Positions 8,256-17,950 are shown, counted from the stretch's first letter. The stretch: 64,000 nt of DNA from an uncultured Bacteroidaceae bacterium (GCA_905235305.1 CAJOLC010000019.1:1-64000); one strand, 5' to 3'. Notes: generated from the sequence alone by a model not told the origin. Numbers and translations are program-made.

Positions 8256-9482
8256 ATGACATTAGTAGAAAGATTTCTGAAGTATGTCAGTTTCGACACA
8301 CAAAGCAGTGAGGAGAACGACACGCAATGCCCAAGCACAGAGAAGCAACTGGCCTTGGCACAACATTTGCGTGATGAGCTGAAGGCACTCGGCCTTACAG
8401 AAGTCGAGATGGATGAACACGGCTATGTCTATGCCACACTGCCTGCCAATACAGACAAGAAAGTTCCGACGGTAGGCTTTATCGCCCACATGGACACGAG
8501 CCCAGATTGCAGCGGGAAAGACATCAAACCTCGCATCATCAAGAGTTACGATGGGCAGGATATTGTGCTCTGCCAGGAAGACAACATCGTCACGACCGTC
8601 AGCCAGTTCCCTGAACTCAAGGAGCACATCGGCGAAGACCTCATCGTCACAGACGGCCATACACTCCTCGGAGCAGATGACAAGGCCGGCATTGCAGAGA
8701 TTGTAACAGCGATGACTTACTTGATGTCACATCCCAAAATCAAACATGGCAAGATACGCGTTGCGTTCAATCCCGACGAGGAAATAGGTGCAGGGGCACA
8801 CCTCTTTGATGTAAAGAAGTTTGGCTGCGAGTGGGCTTACACGATGGACGGCAGTGAAGCGGGCGAACTGGAATACGAGAACTTCAATGCCGCCAGTGCG
8901 AAGATACTCATCAAAGGCATAAACGTACATCCTGGTTACGCTAAGGGCAAGATGAAGAATGCTTGCATCATTGCTTCTGAGTTTACAAGATTAATGCCGG
9001 AAAGTGAAAGGCCTGAGACGACAGAAGGATACGAAGGCTTCTATCACTTGACAAGTATGAGCGGCACCATAGAAGAAGCTCAGCTCAGCTACATCATTCG
9101 CGACCACGACAGCGACATCTTCAAGAGTCGGAAGCAACAAGTTCTCGACATTGCCGAGAAGTTAAATGCCAAGTACGGACGAGGCACGGTAACGGCAGAG
9201 GTGAGAGATCAGTACTATAATATGCTGAGTCAGCTGCAGGACAAGCCGCAGGTGACTGACATTGCCAAGAGAGCCATCGAGGAGGCTTGCGGTTTCTGCA
9301 ACGTCGTACCCATCAGAGGTGGTACAGACGGTGCCCAGTTAAGTTTCAAAGGTCTACCCTGCCCCAACATCTTCGCGGGCGGTCTGAATTTCCATGGTCG
9401 CCACGAATTCGTGCCCATTCAAAGCATGGAGAAGGCCATGATGACCATTGTAAACATCTGCCGACTTGTAGCAAATGAATAG
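8256..9482 (+). CDS. pepT: Peptidase T (tripeptidase)
   Basis: 408 aa, the usual length. PepT is a cytoplasmic zinc aminotripeptidase of family M20B that removes the N-terminal residue of tripeptides. The zinc ligands and catalytic groups are visible in order: [11 protein letters not shown] (His, Asp), [14 protein letters not shown] (bridging Asp), [15 protein letters not shown] (catalytic Glu pair), [19 protein letters not shown] (Asp) and a late FHGRHEFVP (His). The start is 23 bases after pth. The last 8 bases overlap the next gene, indicating coupling. Confidence 0.95.
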   Translation: MTLVERFLKYVSFDTQSSEENDTQCPSTEKQLALAQHLRDELKALGLTEVEMDEHGYVYATLPANTDKKVPTVGFIAHMDTSPDCSGKDIKPRIIKSYDGQDIVLCQEDNIVTTVSQFPELKEHIGEDLIVTDGHTLLGADDKAGIAEIVTAMTYLMSHPKIKHGKIRVAFNPDEEIGAGAHLFDVKKFGCEWAYTMDGSEAGELEYENFNAASAKILIKGINVHPGYAKGKMKNACIIASEFTRLMPESERPETTEGYEGFYHLTSMSGTIEEAQLSYIIRDHDSDIFKSRKQQVLDIAEKLNAKYGRGTVTAEVRDQYYNMLSQLQDKPQVTDIAKRAIEEACGFCNVVPIRGGTDGAQLSFKGLPCPNIFAGGLNFHGRHEFVPIQSMEKAMMTIVNICRLVANE

Positions 9483-9897
9483 TGAAGCAAGGATAGACAA
9501 GTGGCTTTGGGCTGCTCGTATCTTCAAGACGCGCACTGTAGCTGCTGCTGCTTGCAAGAAAGGGCAAGTGAGCATTGACGGCGTACAGCTCAAGGCAAGC
9601 AGAATGATCAAGGCCGGCGACGTGATCAGTGTGCGGAAGTCACCTGTCACATATAGTTTCCGGGTGCTTCAACCCATCGAGAGGCGCGTCGGAGCCAAGC
9701 TCATTCCTGAGGTGCTGGAGAATGTCACGACACCAGACCAATACGAGATTCTCGAGATGAGCAAGATAAGCGGTTTCGTGAACAGAGCCAAGGGGACAGG
9801 TCGTCCCACGAAGAAAGACCGCCGAAGCCTGGAGGACTTTCAGAACGAAGTGCCCGAGTTCTATGGTGACTTCGAGTTCGACCTGGAAGATGAATAG
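9475..9897 (+). CDS. S4-domain RNA-binding protein (HslR/Hsp15 family)
   Basis: 140 aa. Residues about 6-65 form an S4 RNA-binding fold ([20 protein letters not shown]...[11 protein letters not shown]...VKAGDxI-type end). Hsp15 of E. coli binds free 50S subunits carrying nascent chains and rescues stalled ribosomes; the same role is likely but not shown here. An acidic C-terminal tail ([10 protein letters not shown]) follows a basic stretch near residues 105-120. It overlaps pepT by 8 bases. Its placement near pth makes functional sense because both deal with stalled translation products. Confidence 0.85.
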   Translation: MNSEARIDKWLWAARIFKTRTVAAAACKKGQVSIDGVQLKASRMIKAGDVISVRKSPVTYSFRVLQPIERRVGAKLIPEVLENVTTPDQYEILEMSKISGFVNRAKGTGRPTKKDRRSLEDFQNEVPEFYGDFEFDLEDE

Positions 9898-9946
9898 TTT
9901 TCCGTAATGCTTAACATCAGCACTTCGTTATAACATTAAGGGAATC

Positions 9947-11938
9947 ATGATAGATCGCATTACCATTGACAAGATATTGGACGCCGCGAACATTGTGGAT
10001 GTTGTCTCCGACTTCGTCACATTGAAGCGTGCCGGAGCCAACATGAAGGGACTATGTCCTTTCCACGACGACCGCACGCCCTCGTTTATAGTGTCGCCGG
10101 CTCGCAACTATTGTAAGTGCTTTGCTTGTGGCGAAGGCGGCAGTCCGGTTGGATTTATCATGAAACACGAGCAGCTCTCCTACCCCGATGCTCTGCGCTA
10201 CCTGGCAAAGAAGTATGGTATCAAGATTGAGGAGAAAGAGTTAACGCCGGAGGAGATTCAGTCGAGAGGCGACCGCGAGAGCATGTTCATCCTCAACGAA
10301 TGGGCAAGAGATTGGTTCAAGAGACAACTCTGGGAGACACCAGACGGCAAAGCAATCGGCCTTGCTTACTTCAGAAACCGAGGCTTCCGGGACGACATCC
10401 TGGAGAAGTTCCAGGTAGGTTATTGCCCGAACAGCAAGAGCATTTCCCTCTCGGAAGATGCCATAAAGGAAGGCTACCAAGAACGTTATCTCGTGAACAA
10501 CCAGAATGAGATGGAGCCGCGACTAAGCATCGGAACCGGCTTGAGCCTGAAACGCGACGACGGTAAACTGCGTGATCGGTTCTATGGACGTGTCATGTGG
10601 CCCATTTTCACAGCAAGCGGTCGTGTGGCAGGTTTCGGAGGCCGAGTCCTCGATGCTGCCACGAAGGGGGTTGCCATCAAGTATCAGAACTCGCCGGAAA
10701 GCATCATCTACAGCAAGAGGAAAGAACTATTTGGCCTCTTTCAGGCAAGACAAGCTATCCGGAAAGCAGACCTCTGCTATCTCGTGGAAGGTTACACGGA
10801 CGTAATGGCCATGCATCAGCAAGGGATTGAAAACGTCGTCTCGTCGTCAGGGACTGCTCTCACGACCGAACAGATTCACTTGATTCACCGTATTACAAGC
10901 AACATCACGGTCATCTTCGACGGAGATGATGCCGGCATTCACGCAAGTGAACGCGGCATAGACATGTTGCTCTCGGAGGGAATGAACGTGAAGCTGCTCC
11001 TGTTGCCAGATGGAGAGGATCCGGACAGCTTTGCCCGGAAGCACTCTTCAACAGAGTACCAGCAGTACATGCAAGAACATCAGGTGGATTTCATCACGTT
11101 CAAGGCCTCGCATGCCATGGAAGGCAAGAAGGGTGAGCCTGATGCCGAGGAGCGACTCATCCACAATGTTGCAGAGAGTATTGCAATCATCCCGGACGAG
11201 ATAAAGCGCACTCTTTATATTCGTTATGCATCCTTGCAACTAAGTATTCCAGAGCGTCTTATCGAAAGGGCTGTAAATGCACAACGGGATAAAAATCAAG
11301 CCAATGCCCAAGGAGGAAAAGAAAATACAATAGTCTCACCTACAGCTCAAGGTGGTATAAAAGGCATTGAAGCATCTATCACTCAAATGATCATCCGTCA
11401 CGGCGAGAAAGTGATGTGCTACATTGAGGACGAGGAAGGCAAGGAGATGCCTCTGACCGTAGCTGAATACATCTCGCTCAGCCTCAAGGATGATGACATC
11501 CAGCTCCAGACATCTGTTTACAGGCAGATACTCGACGAGGCTGTGGAGCGTTCGCATACACAGAACTTCCGTGCCGAACAATATTTCATCAGTCATCCTG
11601 AGGAAGATATTCGTAATCTTGCTCTTGAGTTAGGCCCAGATATCGTAGCACTGAGCAGGATGTTCGAACCGTCTGCCCCAACTACTTTCCTTGAAGAAGA
11701 GGAGACTAGCGAAGCATCTCCCGACGAACGTCTTGATGAGATCGTGCCCAACTTGATTGCAAGCTACAAGCTGAGTATTGTGCAGAAGTCGCTGCAAGAC
11801 ATCATAGAACAGATGAAGCGGCCTGAGGTGAAGGAGGACAGAGAGACGTATCGAAGTCTGATGAATGAGTTCAATGAGAAATCGAAACTCGTCAAGGAAC
11901 TAGCCAAGATCTGTGGTGCCCGCGTTGTCCTCAAGTAA
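9947..11938 (+). CDS. dnaG: DNA primase
   Basis: 663 aa, full length. It makes RNA primers at the replication fork. Domains in order: a zinc-binding domain (about 35-65, CPFHDDRTPSF...CKCFACGEGGS), an RNA polymerase domain and a TOPRIM core (about 260-350) with YLVEGYTDVMAMHQQGIENV, TALT and VIFDGDDAG carrying the metal-binding Glu and Asp residues. The C-terminal part is variable and holds the presumed DnaB-interacting helicase-binding region. The gene is 49 bases after the S4 protein gene and may share its transcript. Confidence 0.97.
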   Translation: MIDRITIDKILDAANIVDVVSDFVTLKRAGANMKGLCPFHDDRTPSFIVSPARNYCKCFACGEGGSPVGFIMKHEQLSYPDALRYLAKKYGIKIEEKELTPEEIQSRGDRESMFILNEWARDWFKRQLWETPDGKAIGLAYFRNRGFRDDILEKFQVGYCPNSKSISLSEDAIKEGYQERYLVNNQNEMEPRLSIGTGLSLKRDDGKLRDRFYGRVMWPIFTASGRVAGFGGRVLDAATKGVAIKYQNSPESIIYSKRKELFGLFQARQAIRKADLCYLVEGYTDVMAMHQQGIENVVSSSGTALTTEQIHLIHRITSNITVIFDGDDAGIHASERGIDMLLSEGMNVKLLLLPDGEDPDSFARKHSSTEYQQYMQEHQVDFITFKASHAMEGKKGEPDAEERLIHNVAESIAIIPDEIKRTLYIRYASLQLSIPERLIERAVNAQRDKNQANAQGGKENTIVSPTAQGGIKGIEASITQMIIRHGEKVMCYIEDEEGKEMPLTVAEYISLSLKDDDIQLQTSVYRQILDEAVERSHTQNFRAEQYFISHPEEDIRNLALELGPDIVALSRMFEPSAPTTFLEEEETSEASPDERLDEIVPNLIASYKLSIVQKSLQDIIEQMKRPEVKEDRETYRSLMNEFNEKSKLVKELAKICGARVVLK

Positions 11939-12002
11939 AGTCCGCCAAGCAGACTTTGGAACGGGAAAACCTCTCAGACACGTTGTTTAACAACCTTTTA
12001 CC

Positions 12003-12090
12003 GGAGAAGTCCTGGCTCAACGGCAGTCAGGCCTGAAAAGTTCACTGGAGAACTTTGAGGACTTCACTGGAGGAGTTACAGCCCAACCTC
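12003..12090. repeat. 22-bp phased repeat between dnaG and the outer-membrane gene
   Basis: TTCACTGGAG occurs at 12041 and 12063, and GGAG-type starts occur at 12003, 12047 and 12069, all multiples of 22 apart. The array is weak (two clear units, two or three degenerate ones) and lies between convergent genes. An ACACGTT core at 11978 recalls the stronger arrays elsewhere. Confidence 0.55.
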
Positions 12091-12813
12091 TCACTTTTTA
12101 GTACCCTCGAAGGCAGGCGTCTTCTTGATGTCGAAGAGATACGACACCTTGGCTATAATAGTGCCGTTGGCGCTCCTGCCAAACGGGTCCTTCTTTGAGT
12201 TGTCGAAGATGTCGCTCAGGCCAAAGAAGTAACGTCCTTCGATGATAAAATGGTGTCCCTTTGCCGTGCTTACATCCATGCCGAGACCGCCCGTGATGCC
12301 ATACTCGAACTTTCTCTGCACCTTCAGTTCGTGCTGATTTGGCATATCTACAAGCTGATAAGGGATGTAACCTGAGCCGTCGCCCGTCAGCTTTTCTGTC
12401 TCGCCGATGCAGAAGCCAATTTGAGGTCCGATGGCGAGGAAGCCTTTCACTCCGCGCCTTTCACGGCCGAAACCCAGATTGGCCAGCAGAGGCACCTGGA
12501 CATAATGCAGGACACGCTGGTAACTGTTTTCGCCTGCCTCATCAACTTCTTTCCAGCCTGCCTGCGAGTAGTTGACTTCTCCCTGGAAAGCACAAATCAT
12601 GTTGAAGTACTTTTCACATGTGTATCGCACTGTTAAGCCCATAACAGCGCCCGTCTTGAACGTCTGTTTCACGGAAGGATTAAATGAGACCTTGTTCATG
12701 ACGAAACCTCCATTCGCACCGATTGCGAGGTCTGTGCGAGGTTCACCCACTTGGGCATGAGCCAGGAGCATGGAAGAAGTGGCAAGCAGCAAGAGTATAA
12801 GGAGGCGTTTCAT
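12091..12813 (-). CDS. Outer-membrane beta-barrel protein (porin-family/PorT-like)
   Basis: 240 aa from the ATG at 12813, where the signal peptide MKRLLILLLLATSSMLLAHAQ begins; the longer open frame upstream has no support. The mature protein alternates beta strands and turns and ends with a hydrophobic C-terminal strand region. The layout fits the outer-membrane barrel domain used by PorT-like proteins of Bacteroidota (eight predicted strands, glycine-rich turns such as GFLAIGPQIGF). Whether it belongs to the secretion machinery is unknown. It starts 10 bases after the stop of the LysM gene, so the two are likely one operon. Confidence 0.75.
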   Translation of the reverse strand: MKRLLILLLLATSSMLLAHAQVGEPRTDLAIGANGGFVMNKVSFNPSVKQTFKTGAVMGLTVRYTCEKYFNMICAFQGEVNYSQAGWKEVDEAGENSYQRVLHYVQVPLLANLGFGRERRGVKGFLAIGPQIGFCIGETEKLTGDGSGYIPYQLVDMPNQHELKVQRKFEYGITGGLGMDVSTAKGHHFIIEGRYFFGLSDIFDNSKKDPFGRSANGTIIAKVSYLFDIKKTPAFEGTKK

Positions 12814-12823
12814 AGCAGGGCAG

Positions 12824-14149
12824 TCATCGGATAAGTTCAATCTTGCTTTCAGGCGTGTAGTGAATAAACTGGACGAAACTGTTGGTAAAACAAAGGCCGG
12901 AAGCACTGCGCTCGAAGCGGAACCAGTTTTGAAATGGCTCTTGACGGAGGTTGCCCTGCATCTGTTCAAACGTGTCGCCCATGGTACTCAGGCCTGTCAG
13001 GAAGTAATATCCCAGGTCGAAACCCAAAGCCGCATAGCGAGGACTCTCCTTGATGACATAGGCCCTGAAGTTCCTCCAGTAGTTGCGCTCAAAGTTTTTA
13101 ATCCTGTCGTCCAACCTGTTGTAATAATATGAGGCGATGATAAATACATCGGAAGCGAAGAGTTCATCCCTCATCTTCTCTGCCTCCCCCTGCCAATCGG
13201 AATAACCTATCAGCGAAAGACGGTACTGAGGATGTTTCTGGCGGAATTCCTTCAGGTGCGACAAGAGGGTAGCGAGAGACGAGATGTTGCTGTCGTCAAG
13301 GACAATCATATTGTCACGAAACTGGTTGAAAGCAGTCTCGTAAGCAAAGTCGTCGCCATCGAGGGCAACAGTCCTGGGCGTAACAGACCGCTGAGAAAGA
13401 GTGCGCAGAAGCGTCTCAGTCAGTATCTTGCCCTTTAAATCGACTCTGCCACTGTTCACAATGATGTAGTTCCTATCAGAATAGAACGTCATGAGCTTCC
13501 GTACAGCAGCCTCGAAGAAGGCAGTGTTGGAAGGCACTACATTATAGACGAGCGGATAGTCCTGCAATGTCTGCCCGGAAGGGAAAGGCAGGACAAGACG
13601 CGTCCCACGCTCCTTGCAAGCCTCCGCCACAGCAGGAATCTGAGTCAGAGAAGCAGGGCCAAAGAGCACATCAAGTTCGCCCATCTGAGGAAGCACAGCT
13701 TCAACCTGGGCAGAAGTCGTCCCGCAATCCCACGCATGAATGTCGAAATTGACGCCGTTCCTGCGAACACTGTCAGCAGCCATCAGCAGACCTCGATAGA
13801 ATTCTACCATCTTCTCTTCGCCGAGAGGAAGCAAGACGCCAACTTTCACGTCAGGAATGGCAGTACGAATTACCTTCGAAGGCTTCTCCGGCACCTCAGA
13901 AACCGGAACAGCATTTACCTGCTGAAGCTTCTTTGGAATAATCAACAAAGAGCCCTTCTTCAGTTTCTGACTCTTGACATCAGGATTCGCCGCCCGAAGC
14001 TCCATAACAGAAACGCCATGATCTGCAGCCACACTCTCCCATGTCTCACCTTTCGAGACCGAATACATGTTGTCGAGCGCAGAAAGTATACCTTGGCCGA
14101 ATAAAAGCATCGGCCATATACAATAAAGTAATGTCAAAATACGTTTCAT
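12824..14149 (-). CDS. LysM domain fused to type 1 periplasmic-binding fold
   Basis: 441 aa. A signal peptide (residues 1-19) is followed by a LysM domain (about 28-74, MYSVSKGETWESVAADHGVS...LLIIPKK), which binds peptidoglycan, then a PBP1-like ligand-binding fold (about 95-430, starting VKVGVLLPLGEEK). This architecture suggests a periplasmic or wall-anchored sensor or scaffold rather than an ABC-transporter component, and no permease genes are nearby. The -7 box ends only about 6 bases before the ATG, so the mRNA is probably leaderless. It is paired with the downstream outer-membrane barrel gene. Confidence 0.8.
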   Translation of the reverse strand: MKRILTLLYCIWPMLLFGQGILSALDNMYSVSKGETWESVAADHGVSVMELRAANPDVKSQKLKKGSLLIIPKKLQQVNAVPVSEVPEKPSKVIRTAIPDVKVGVLLPLGEEKMVEFYRGLLMAADSVRRNGVNFDIHAWDCGTTSAQVEAVLPQMGELDVLFGPASLTQIPAVAEACKERGTRLVLPFPSGQTLQDYPLVYNVVPSNTAFFEAAVRKLMTFYSDRNYIIVNSGRVDLKGKILTETLLRTLSQRSVTPRTVALDGDDFAYETAFNQFRDNMIVLDDSNISSLATLLSHLKEFRQKHPQYRLSLIGYSDWQGEAEKMRDELFASDVFIIASYYYNRLDDRIKNFERNYWRNFRAYVIKESPRYAALGFDLGYYFLTGLSTMGDTFEQMQGNLRQEPFQNWFRFERSASGLCFTNSFVQFIHYTPESKIELIR

Positions 14150-14154
14150 CTATG

Positions 14155-14162
14155 CAAAGGTA
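14155..14162 (-). promoter_or_regulatory. -7 element of the LysM gene
   Basis: TACCTTTG on the minus strand, with its last base 6 bases from the ATG at 14149. Because transcription starts a few bases after this box, the start codon should be at or next to the mRNA 5' end. Confidence 0.7.
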
Positions 14163-14206
14163 CAAAAAAATGAATAATGAAGAGCGAAGAATGAAGAATT
14201 ATTTTG

Positions 14207-14214
14207 TAACTTTG
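14207..14214 (+). promoter_or_regulatory. -7 element of the type IX secreted protein gene
   Basis: TAACTTTG lies 18 bases before the ATG at 14233. It diverges from the LysM-gene promoter within 60 bases, so the two operons share a short control region. Confidence 0.7.
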
Positions 14215-14232
14215 CAGAAAATTACATAAAAG

Positions 14233-15018
14233 ATGAAGCGACTTCTATTCATATTCCTTGTCTTGATGCCTCTAATGGCATGGTCACAAACGCCATCAGT
14301 TAATCCCGTCTCGACATACTACCGGATAGATGAGTATGGGAAGGAAGATACTGGCGATGTGAACGGAAAGGTCATGAGTGCGCCATTCCGTGTTGTCTTT
14401 TCTGCCAATCCCTCTATTCCGGAAGGAGAAGGCTATAACAGCTATGTCCACTACGAGTGGACGATAACAAACACGAAACTTCCCAGGACAGCTACGGATG
14501 ATGCTACAGAGACCGTAATCAAACGCTATGAAGAAGAGTTCGAGCTGGAATTCACCGAATCCGGAAGTTATGTCGTGAAGCTCTGCGTTCTCTTCTATGA
14601 TGAAGATGGCATAGAAGAAAGCAACATCCGATACAAGATCAACGAAGATGAAGACAAGGACGAAGACCCGAAGGTTATAACATTCTCTATAAGCGAAAGT
14701 AAACTGGAGTTCCCAAATGGCATCTCTCCAAACGGCGACAAACGTAACGACGAGCTAAAGCCTAAAGAAGGTTACAAAGGAATCGTCGAATTCCATGCTA
14801 TCATCTTCAATCGTTGGGGCAAGAAACTCTATTCTTGGGATGACGTGAACGGCTCCTGGGATGGAAAGATTGGAGGCAAGCCCGTGAAGGACGGCGTTTA
14901 TTTCCTCCATGTCACTGCGAAAGGCAGTGATGGCATAAACTATAACATCAAGAAAGCTATCAACGTCATTTCCGGATATAACAATGGCGAAAATGAAGGC
15001 AGAGCCCCTGAAGACTGA
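14233..15018 (+). CDS. Secreted protein with type IX secretion type B sorting domain
   Basis: 261 aa. A signal peptide (MKRLLFIFLVLMPLMAWSQ) is followed by a beta-rich, PKD-like middle part (about 40-150). The C-terminal gliding-associated (type B) sorting domain covers about 155-255, with LEFPNGISPNGDKRNDELKP, then IIFNRWGKKLYSW and GKPVKDGVYFLHVTAKGSDG. That domain directs export by the type IX system and surface attachment. The gene ends 35 bases inside uvrA, an unusual overlap with an unrelated DNA repair gene. The cargo function is unknown. Confidence 0.85.
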   Translation: MKRLLFIFLVLMPLMAWSQTPSVNPVSTYYRIDEYGKEDTGDVNGKVMSAPFRVVFSANPSIPEGEGYNSYVHYEWTITNTKLPRTATDDATETVIKRYEEEFELEFTESGSYVVKLCVLFYDEDGIEESNIRYKINEDEDKDEDPKVITFSISESKLEFPNGISPNGDKRNDELKPKEGYKGIVEFHAIIFNRWGKKLYSWDDVNGSWDGKIGGKPVKDGVYFLHVTAKGSDGINYNIKKAINVISGYNNGENEGRAPED

Positions 15019-17788
15019 GCAGAAAATATGCATCGAGGGTGCTCGCGTCCATAATCTCAAGAACGTGGACGTCTCTATTCCACGCAATAGCCTTACCGTC
15101 ATCACCGGTCTGAGCGGCAGTGGGAAGTCGTCGCTTGCTTTCGACACTATTTATGCAGAAGGCCAACGCCGCTATATCGAGACCTTCAGTGCCTATGCCC
15201 GCAACTTTCTGGGCGGAATGGAACGCCCCGATGTCGACAAGATAACCGGCCTGAGCCCCGTCATCAGCATAGAGCAGAAGACCACTGGCAAGAACCCCCG
15301 AAGCACAGTCGGCACGACGACAGAGATATATGACTACCTGCGCCTGCTCTATGCAAGGACTGCCGAGGCATTTTCATACATTACAGGCGAGAAGATGGTA
15401 CGCTATACCGAGGAGCAGATCACGCATCTGCTCTTGGACGAATACCTGGGTAAACGCATCATCCTGCTGGCTCCGCTTGTCAAGAACCGCAAGGGACACT
15501 ACAAAGAACTCTTCGAGAACATTCGCCGCAAAGGCTATCTCTATGCTCGCGTGGACGGCGAGATGCTGGAACTATTGCCAGACATGAAGCTCGACCGTTA
15601 CCGTAACCATAGCATCGAGGTCGTCGTCGACCGCCTGCAAGTGCAGGAGAGAGACGACGCGCGGCTGGTTCAAAGCGTTGCCATAGCCATGAAACAGGGC
15701 GAAGGCTCTATGTTCGTCTGCGACATGGACACGAATGAGGTGCGCCACTACAGTAAGCACCTGATGTGCCCCACCAGCGGCATCTCCTATCACGACCCTG
15801 CTCCTCACGACTTCTCCTTTAACAGCCCTCGCGGTGCCTGCCCGCGTTGCAAGGGACTTGGCTTCATTCATATCATCGACCGGAACAAGGTCATACCCGA
15901 TCCTCAGCTCTCCTTTCGCAGCGGAGGCCTTGCCCCGCTTGGGAAAGCGAAGCAGGCGATGATATTCTGGCAAGTGGAAGCCATACTTGAATCATACGGA
16001 TGCACAGCCGACACACCGCTTGGCGAAGTGCCAGAAGAAGCAATAGACGAGATCCTGGAGGGCAGTCCCGAACGGCTCCGCATTGCCTCGAGCAAGACGA
16101 AGACCACGAACGATGTCTATACGGAATTCGATGGCCTTGTCAAATACATATCACAGATGAAGGATGCCGACATGGGCATTGCGGCTCAGAGATGGGCTGA
16201 ACAGTTCAGCGGCACATGCACCTGTCCCGAATGCAAAGGCACACGCTTGAGGAAAGAATCGCTTCATTTCCTGCTCGACGGCAAGAACATTGCCGAGGTC
16301 TCTAACCTTGAACTCGGACAGCTCTACGAATGGCTGGAAGGTTTGGACAGCAGGATAAGCAAACGGCAGCAGGCCATCGCGCAGGAAATCATCAAGGAGA
16401 TAAAGACCCGACTGCGCTTCCTGCTCGACGTCGGCCTCTCTTATCTGTCGCTTTCACGTCCCTCTCCGAGCCTTTCCGGCGGAGAGAGCCAGCGCATCCG
16501 ACTGGCTACACAGATCGGGAGCCAGCTTGTGGGGGTGCTCTACATACTCGACGAGCCCAGCATCGGGCTGCATCAGCGAGACAACATCAAGCTCATCCAT
16601 TCCCTTCAGGCACTGCGGGACGTGGGCAACACCGTGCTCGTCGTCGAGCATGACAGGCAGATGATGGAGAACGCCGACTACATTGTCGACATCGGCCCCC
16701 TTGCAGGTCGTCGCGGTGGCGAAGTAGTCTTCCAGGGAACCTACAGGGAGATGATGAAGAAGGACACGCTGACGAGCAGATATCTGAAGAATGAACTGAC
16801 GATTGCCCCACCCGATGAATACCGAAAAGGCAATGGGCTTTCGCTGACCATCAGGGGTGCGAGCGGCCACAACCTCAAGGACATCGACGTCAGCATCCCG
16901 CTCGGGAAGCTGGTTTGCATCACGGGGGTGAGCGGAAGCGGCAAGTCGTCGCTCGTCAGCGAAACGCTCTATCCCATCCTCAGCAAGCATTTCTACCGCT
17001 CGCTCGCTGAGCCTCTGCCCTACAAAGCCATTGAGGGACTGGAGAATCTCGACAAAGTAATCGACGTCGACCAGAGCCCTCTCGGGCGCACACCTCGCTC
17101 GAATCCTGCCACTTATACCGATGTCTTTACCGATATCCGCAAGCTTTTCGTCGAGCTTCCCGAGGCTCGCATCCGCGGATATAAGCCCGGCCGATTCTCT
17201 TTCAACGTGAAAGGCGGTCGCTGCGAAACATGTGGTGGCAACGGCTACCGCACCATCGAGATGAATTTCCTGCCCGACGTCCTCGTGCCCTGCGAGGAGT
17301 GTCGGGGCAAGCGATACAATCGCGAGACGCTCGAAGTGCGCTTCCGGGGCAAGAGCATCGCAGATATCCTGGACATGACCATCAATCAGGCAGTCGATTT
17401 CTTCCAGAATCAGCCCCAGATACTCAGCAAGATAAAAGTCCTTCAGGAGGTTGGACTGGGCTACCTGAAGCTCGGCCAGCCCACGGGCACCCTTTCCGGA
17501 GGCGAGAGCCAACGCGTCAAGCTGGCTGCCGAACTTGCCAGAAAAGAGACGGGACGCACGCTCTACATCCTCGACGAACCCACTACGGGACTGCATTTCG
17601 AAGACATCCGCGTCCTGCTCGACGTACTTGGCAGGCTCGTCGACAAGGGCAACACGATTATCGTTATAGAGCACAATCCCGACATCATCCGCTCGGCCGA
17701 CTGGATTATTGAGATGGGACCAGGCGGAGGACGCAATGGCGGCGAGATTCTCTATCAGGGAATCCCTAAACCCGAACACACCCAGTGA
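14984..17788 (+). CDS. uvrA: Excinuclease ABC subunit A
   Basis: 934 aa. UvrA detects bulky DNA lesions and loads UvrB. Two ABC ATPase modules are visible: Walker A TGLSGSGKSSLAFDTIYAEG (about 42-60) with signature LSGGESQRIRLATQIGS, and Walker A TGVSGSGKSSLVSETLYP (about 646-662) with LSGGESQRVKLAAEL. Zinc-binding Cys pairs appear in GACPRCKGLG and in CETCGGNGYR...CEECRGKRYN. The start is at 14984, or at 14993 three codons later; both lie inside the preceding gene, so translation may be coupled to it. Confidence 0.97.
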   Translation: MAKMKAEPLKTEQKICIEGARVHNLKNVDVSIPRNSLTVITGLSGSGKSSLAFDTIYAEGQRRYIETFSAYARNFLGGMERPDVDKITGLSPVISIEQKTTGKNPRSTVGTTTEIYDYLRLLYARTAEAFSYITGEKMVRYTEEQITHLLLDEYLGKRIILLAPLVKNRKGHYKELFENIRRKGYLYARVDGEMLELLPDMKLDRYRNHSIEVVVDRLQVQERDDARLVQSVAIAMKQGEGSMFVCDMDTNEVRHYSKHLMCPTSGISYHDPAPHDFSFNSPRGACPRCKGLGFIHIIDRNKVIPDPQLSFRSGGLAPLGKAKQAMIFWQVEAILESYGCTADTPLGEVPEEAIDEILEGSPERLRIASSKTKTTNDVYTEFDGLVKYISQMKDADMGIAAQRWAEQFSGTCTCPECKGTRLRKESLHFLLDGKNIAEVSNLELGQLYEWLEGLDSRISKRQQAIAQEIIKEIKTRLRFLLDVGLSYLSLSRPSPSLSGGESQRIRLATQIGSQLVGVLYILDEPSIGLHQRDNIKLIHSLQALRDVGNTVLVVEHDRQMMENADYIVDIGPLAGRRGGEVVFQGTYREMMKKDTLTSRYLKNELTIAPPDEYRKGNGLSLTIRGASGHNLKDIDVSIPLGKLVCITGVSGSGKSSLVSETLYPILSKHFYRSLAEPLPYKAIEGLENLDKVIDVDQSPLGRTPRSNPATYTDVFTDIRKLFVELPEARIRGYKPGRFSFNVKGGRCETCGGNGYRTIEMNFLPDVLVPCEECRGKRYNRETLEVRFRGKSIADILDMTINQAVDFFQNQPQILSKIKVLQEVGLGYLKLGQPTGTLSGGESQRVKLAAELARKETGRTLYILDEPTTGLHFEDIRVLLDVLGRLVDKGNTIIVIEHNPDIIRSADWIIEMGPGGGRNGGEILYQGIPKPEHTQ

Positions 17789-17870
17789 GGCAAACACCTG
17801 CCCTGCCCCACCCGATTCACCACTCTTTGTCACCCGCCCCGGCACCCTCTTCTCGTCAATGCATCAGGGA

Positions 17871-17950
17871 GGGTTGTTTGAACATACATGTATGTGCAAT
17901 TGAATGTACATGTATGTGCAATTGAATATACATGTATGTTCAAACAACCC
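17871..17950. repeat. Palindromic 22-bp-phased element, copy 1
   Basis: An 80-bp inverted repeat. The outer 23 bases of each arm match perfectly (left arm GGGTTGTTTGAACATACATG... against its complement ending at 17950), and 35 of 40 positions pair overall. Inside, ACATGT palindromes occur three times 22 bp apart, with CAATTG palindromes exactly midway, so palindrome centres fall every 11 bp. A short outer hairpin (ACCCTC...GAGGGT) lies just upstream. Related copies are at 24868-24947 and 57081-57160. Confidence 0.9.

Noticed and set aside
17871..17950. Palindromic elements as simple intrinsic terminators
   Set aside because: They lack a T-tract, are far longer than terminators, and copy 2 lies about 190 bases upstream of clpC rather than at a gene end. 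A terminator role for copy 3 is possible but does not explain the 11-bp ruler.
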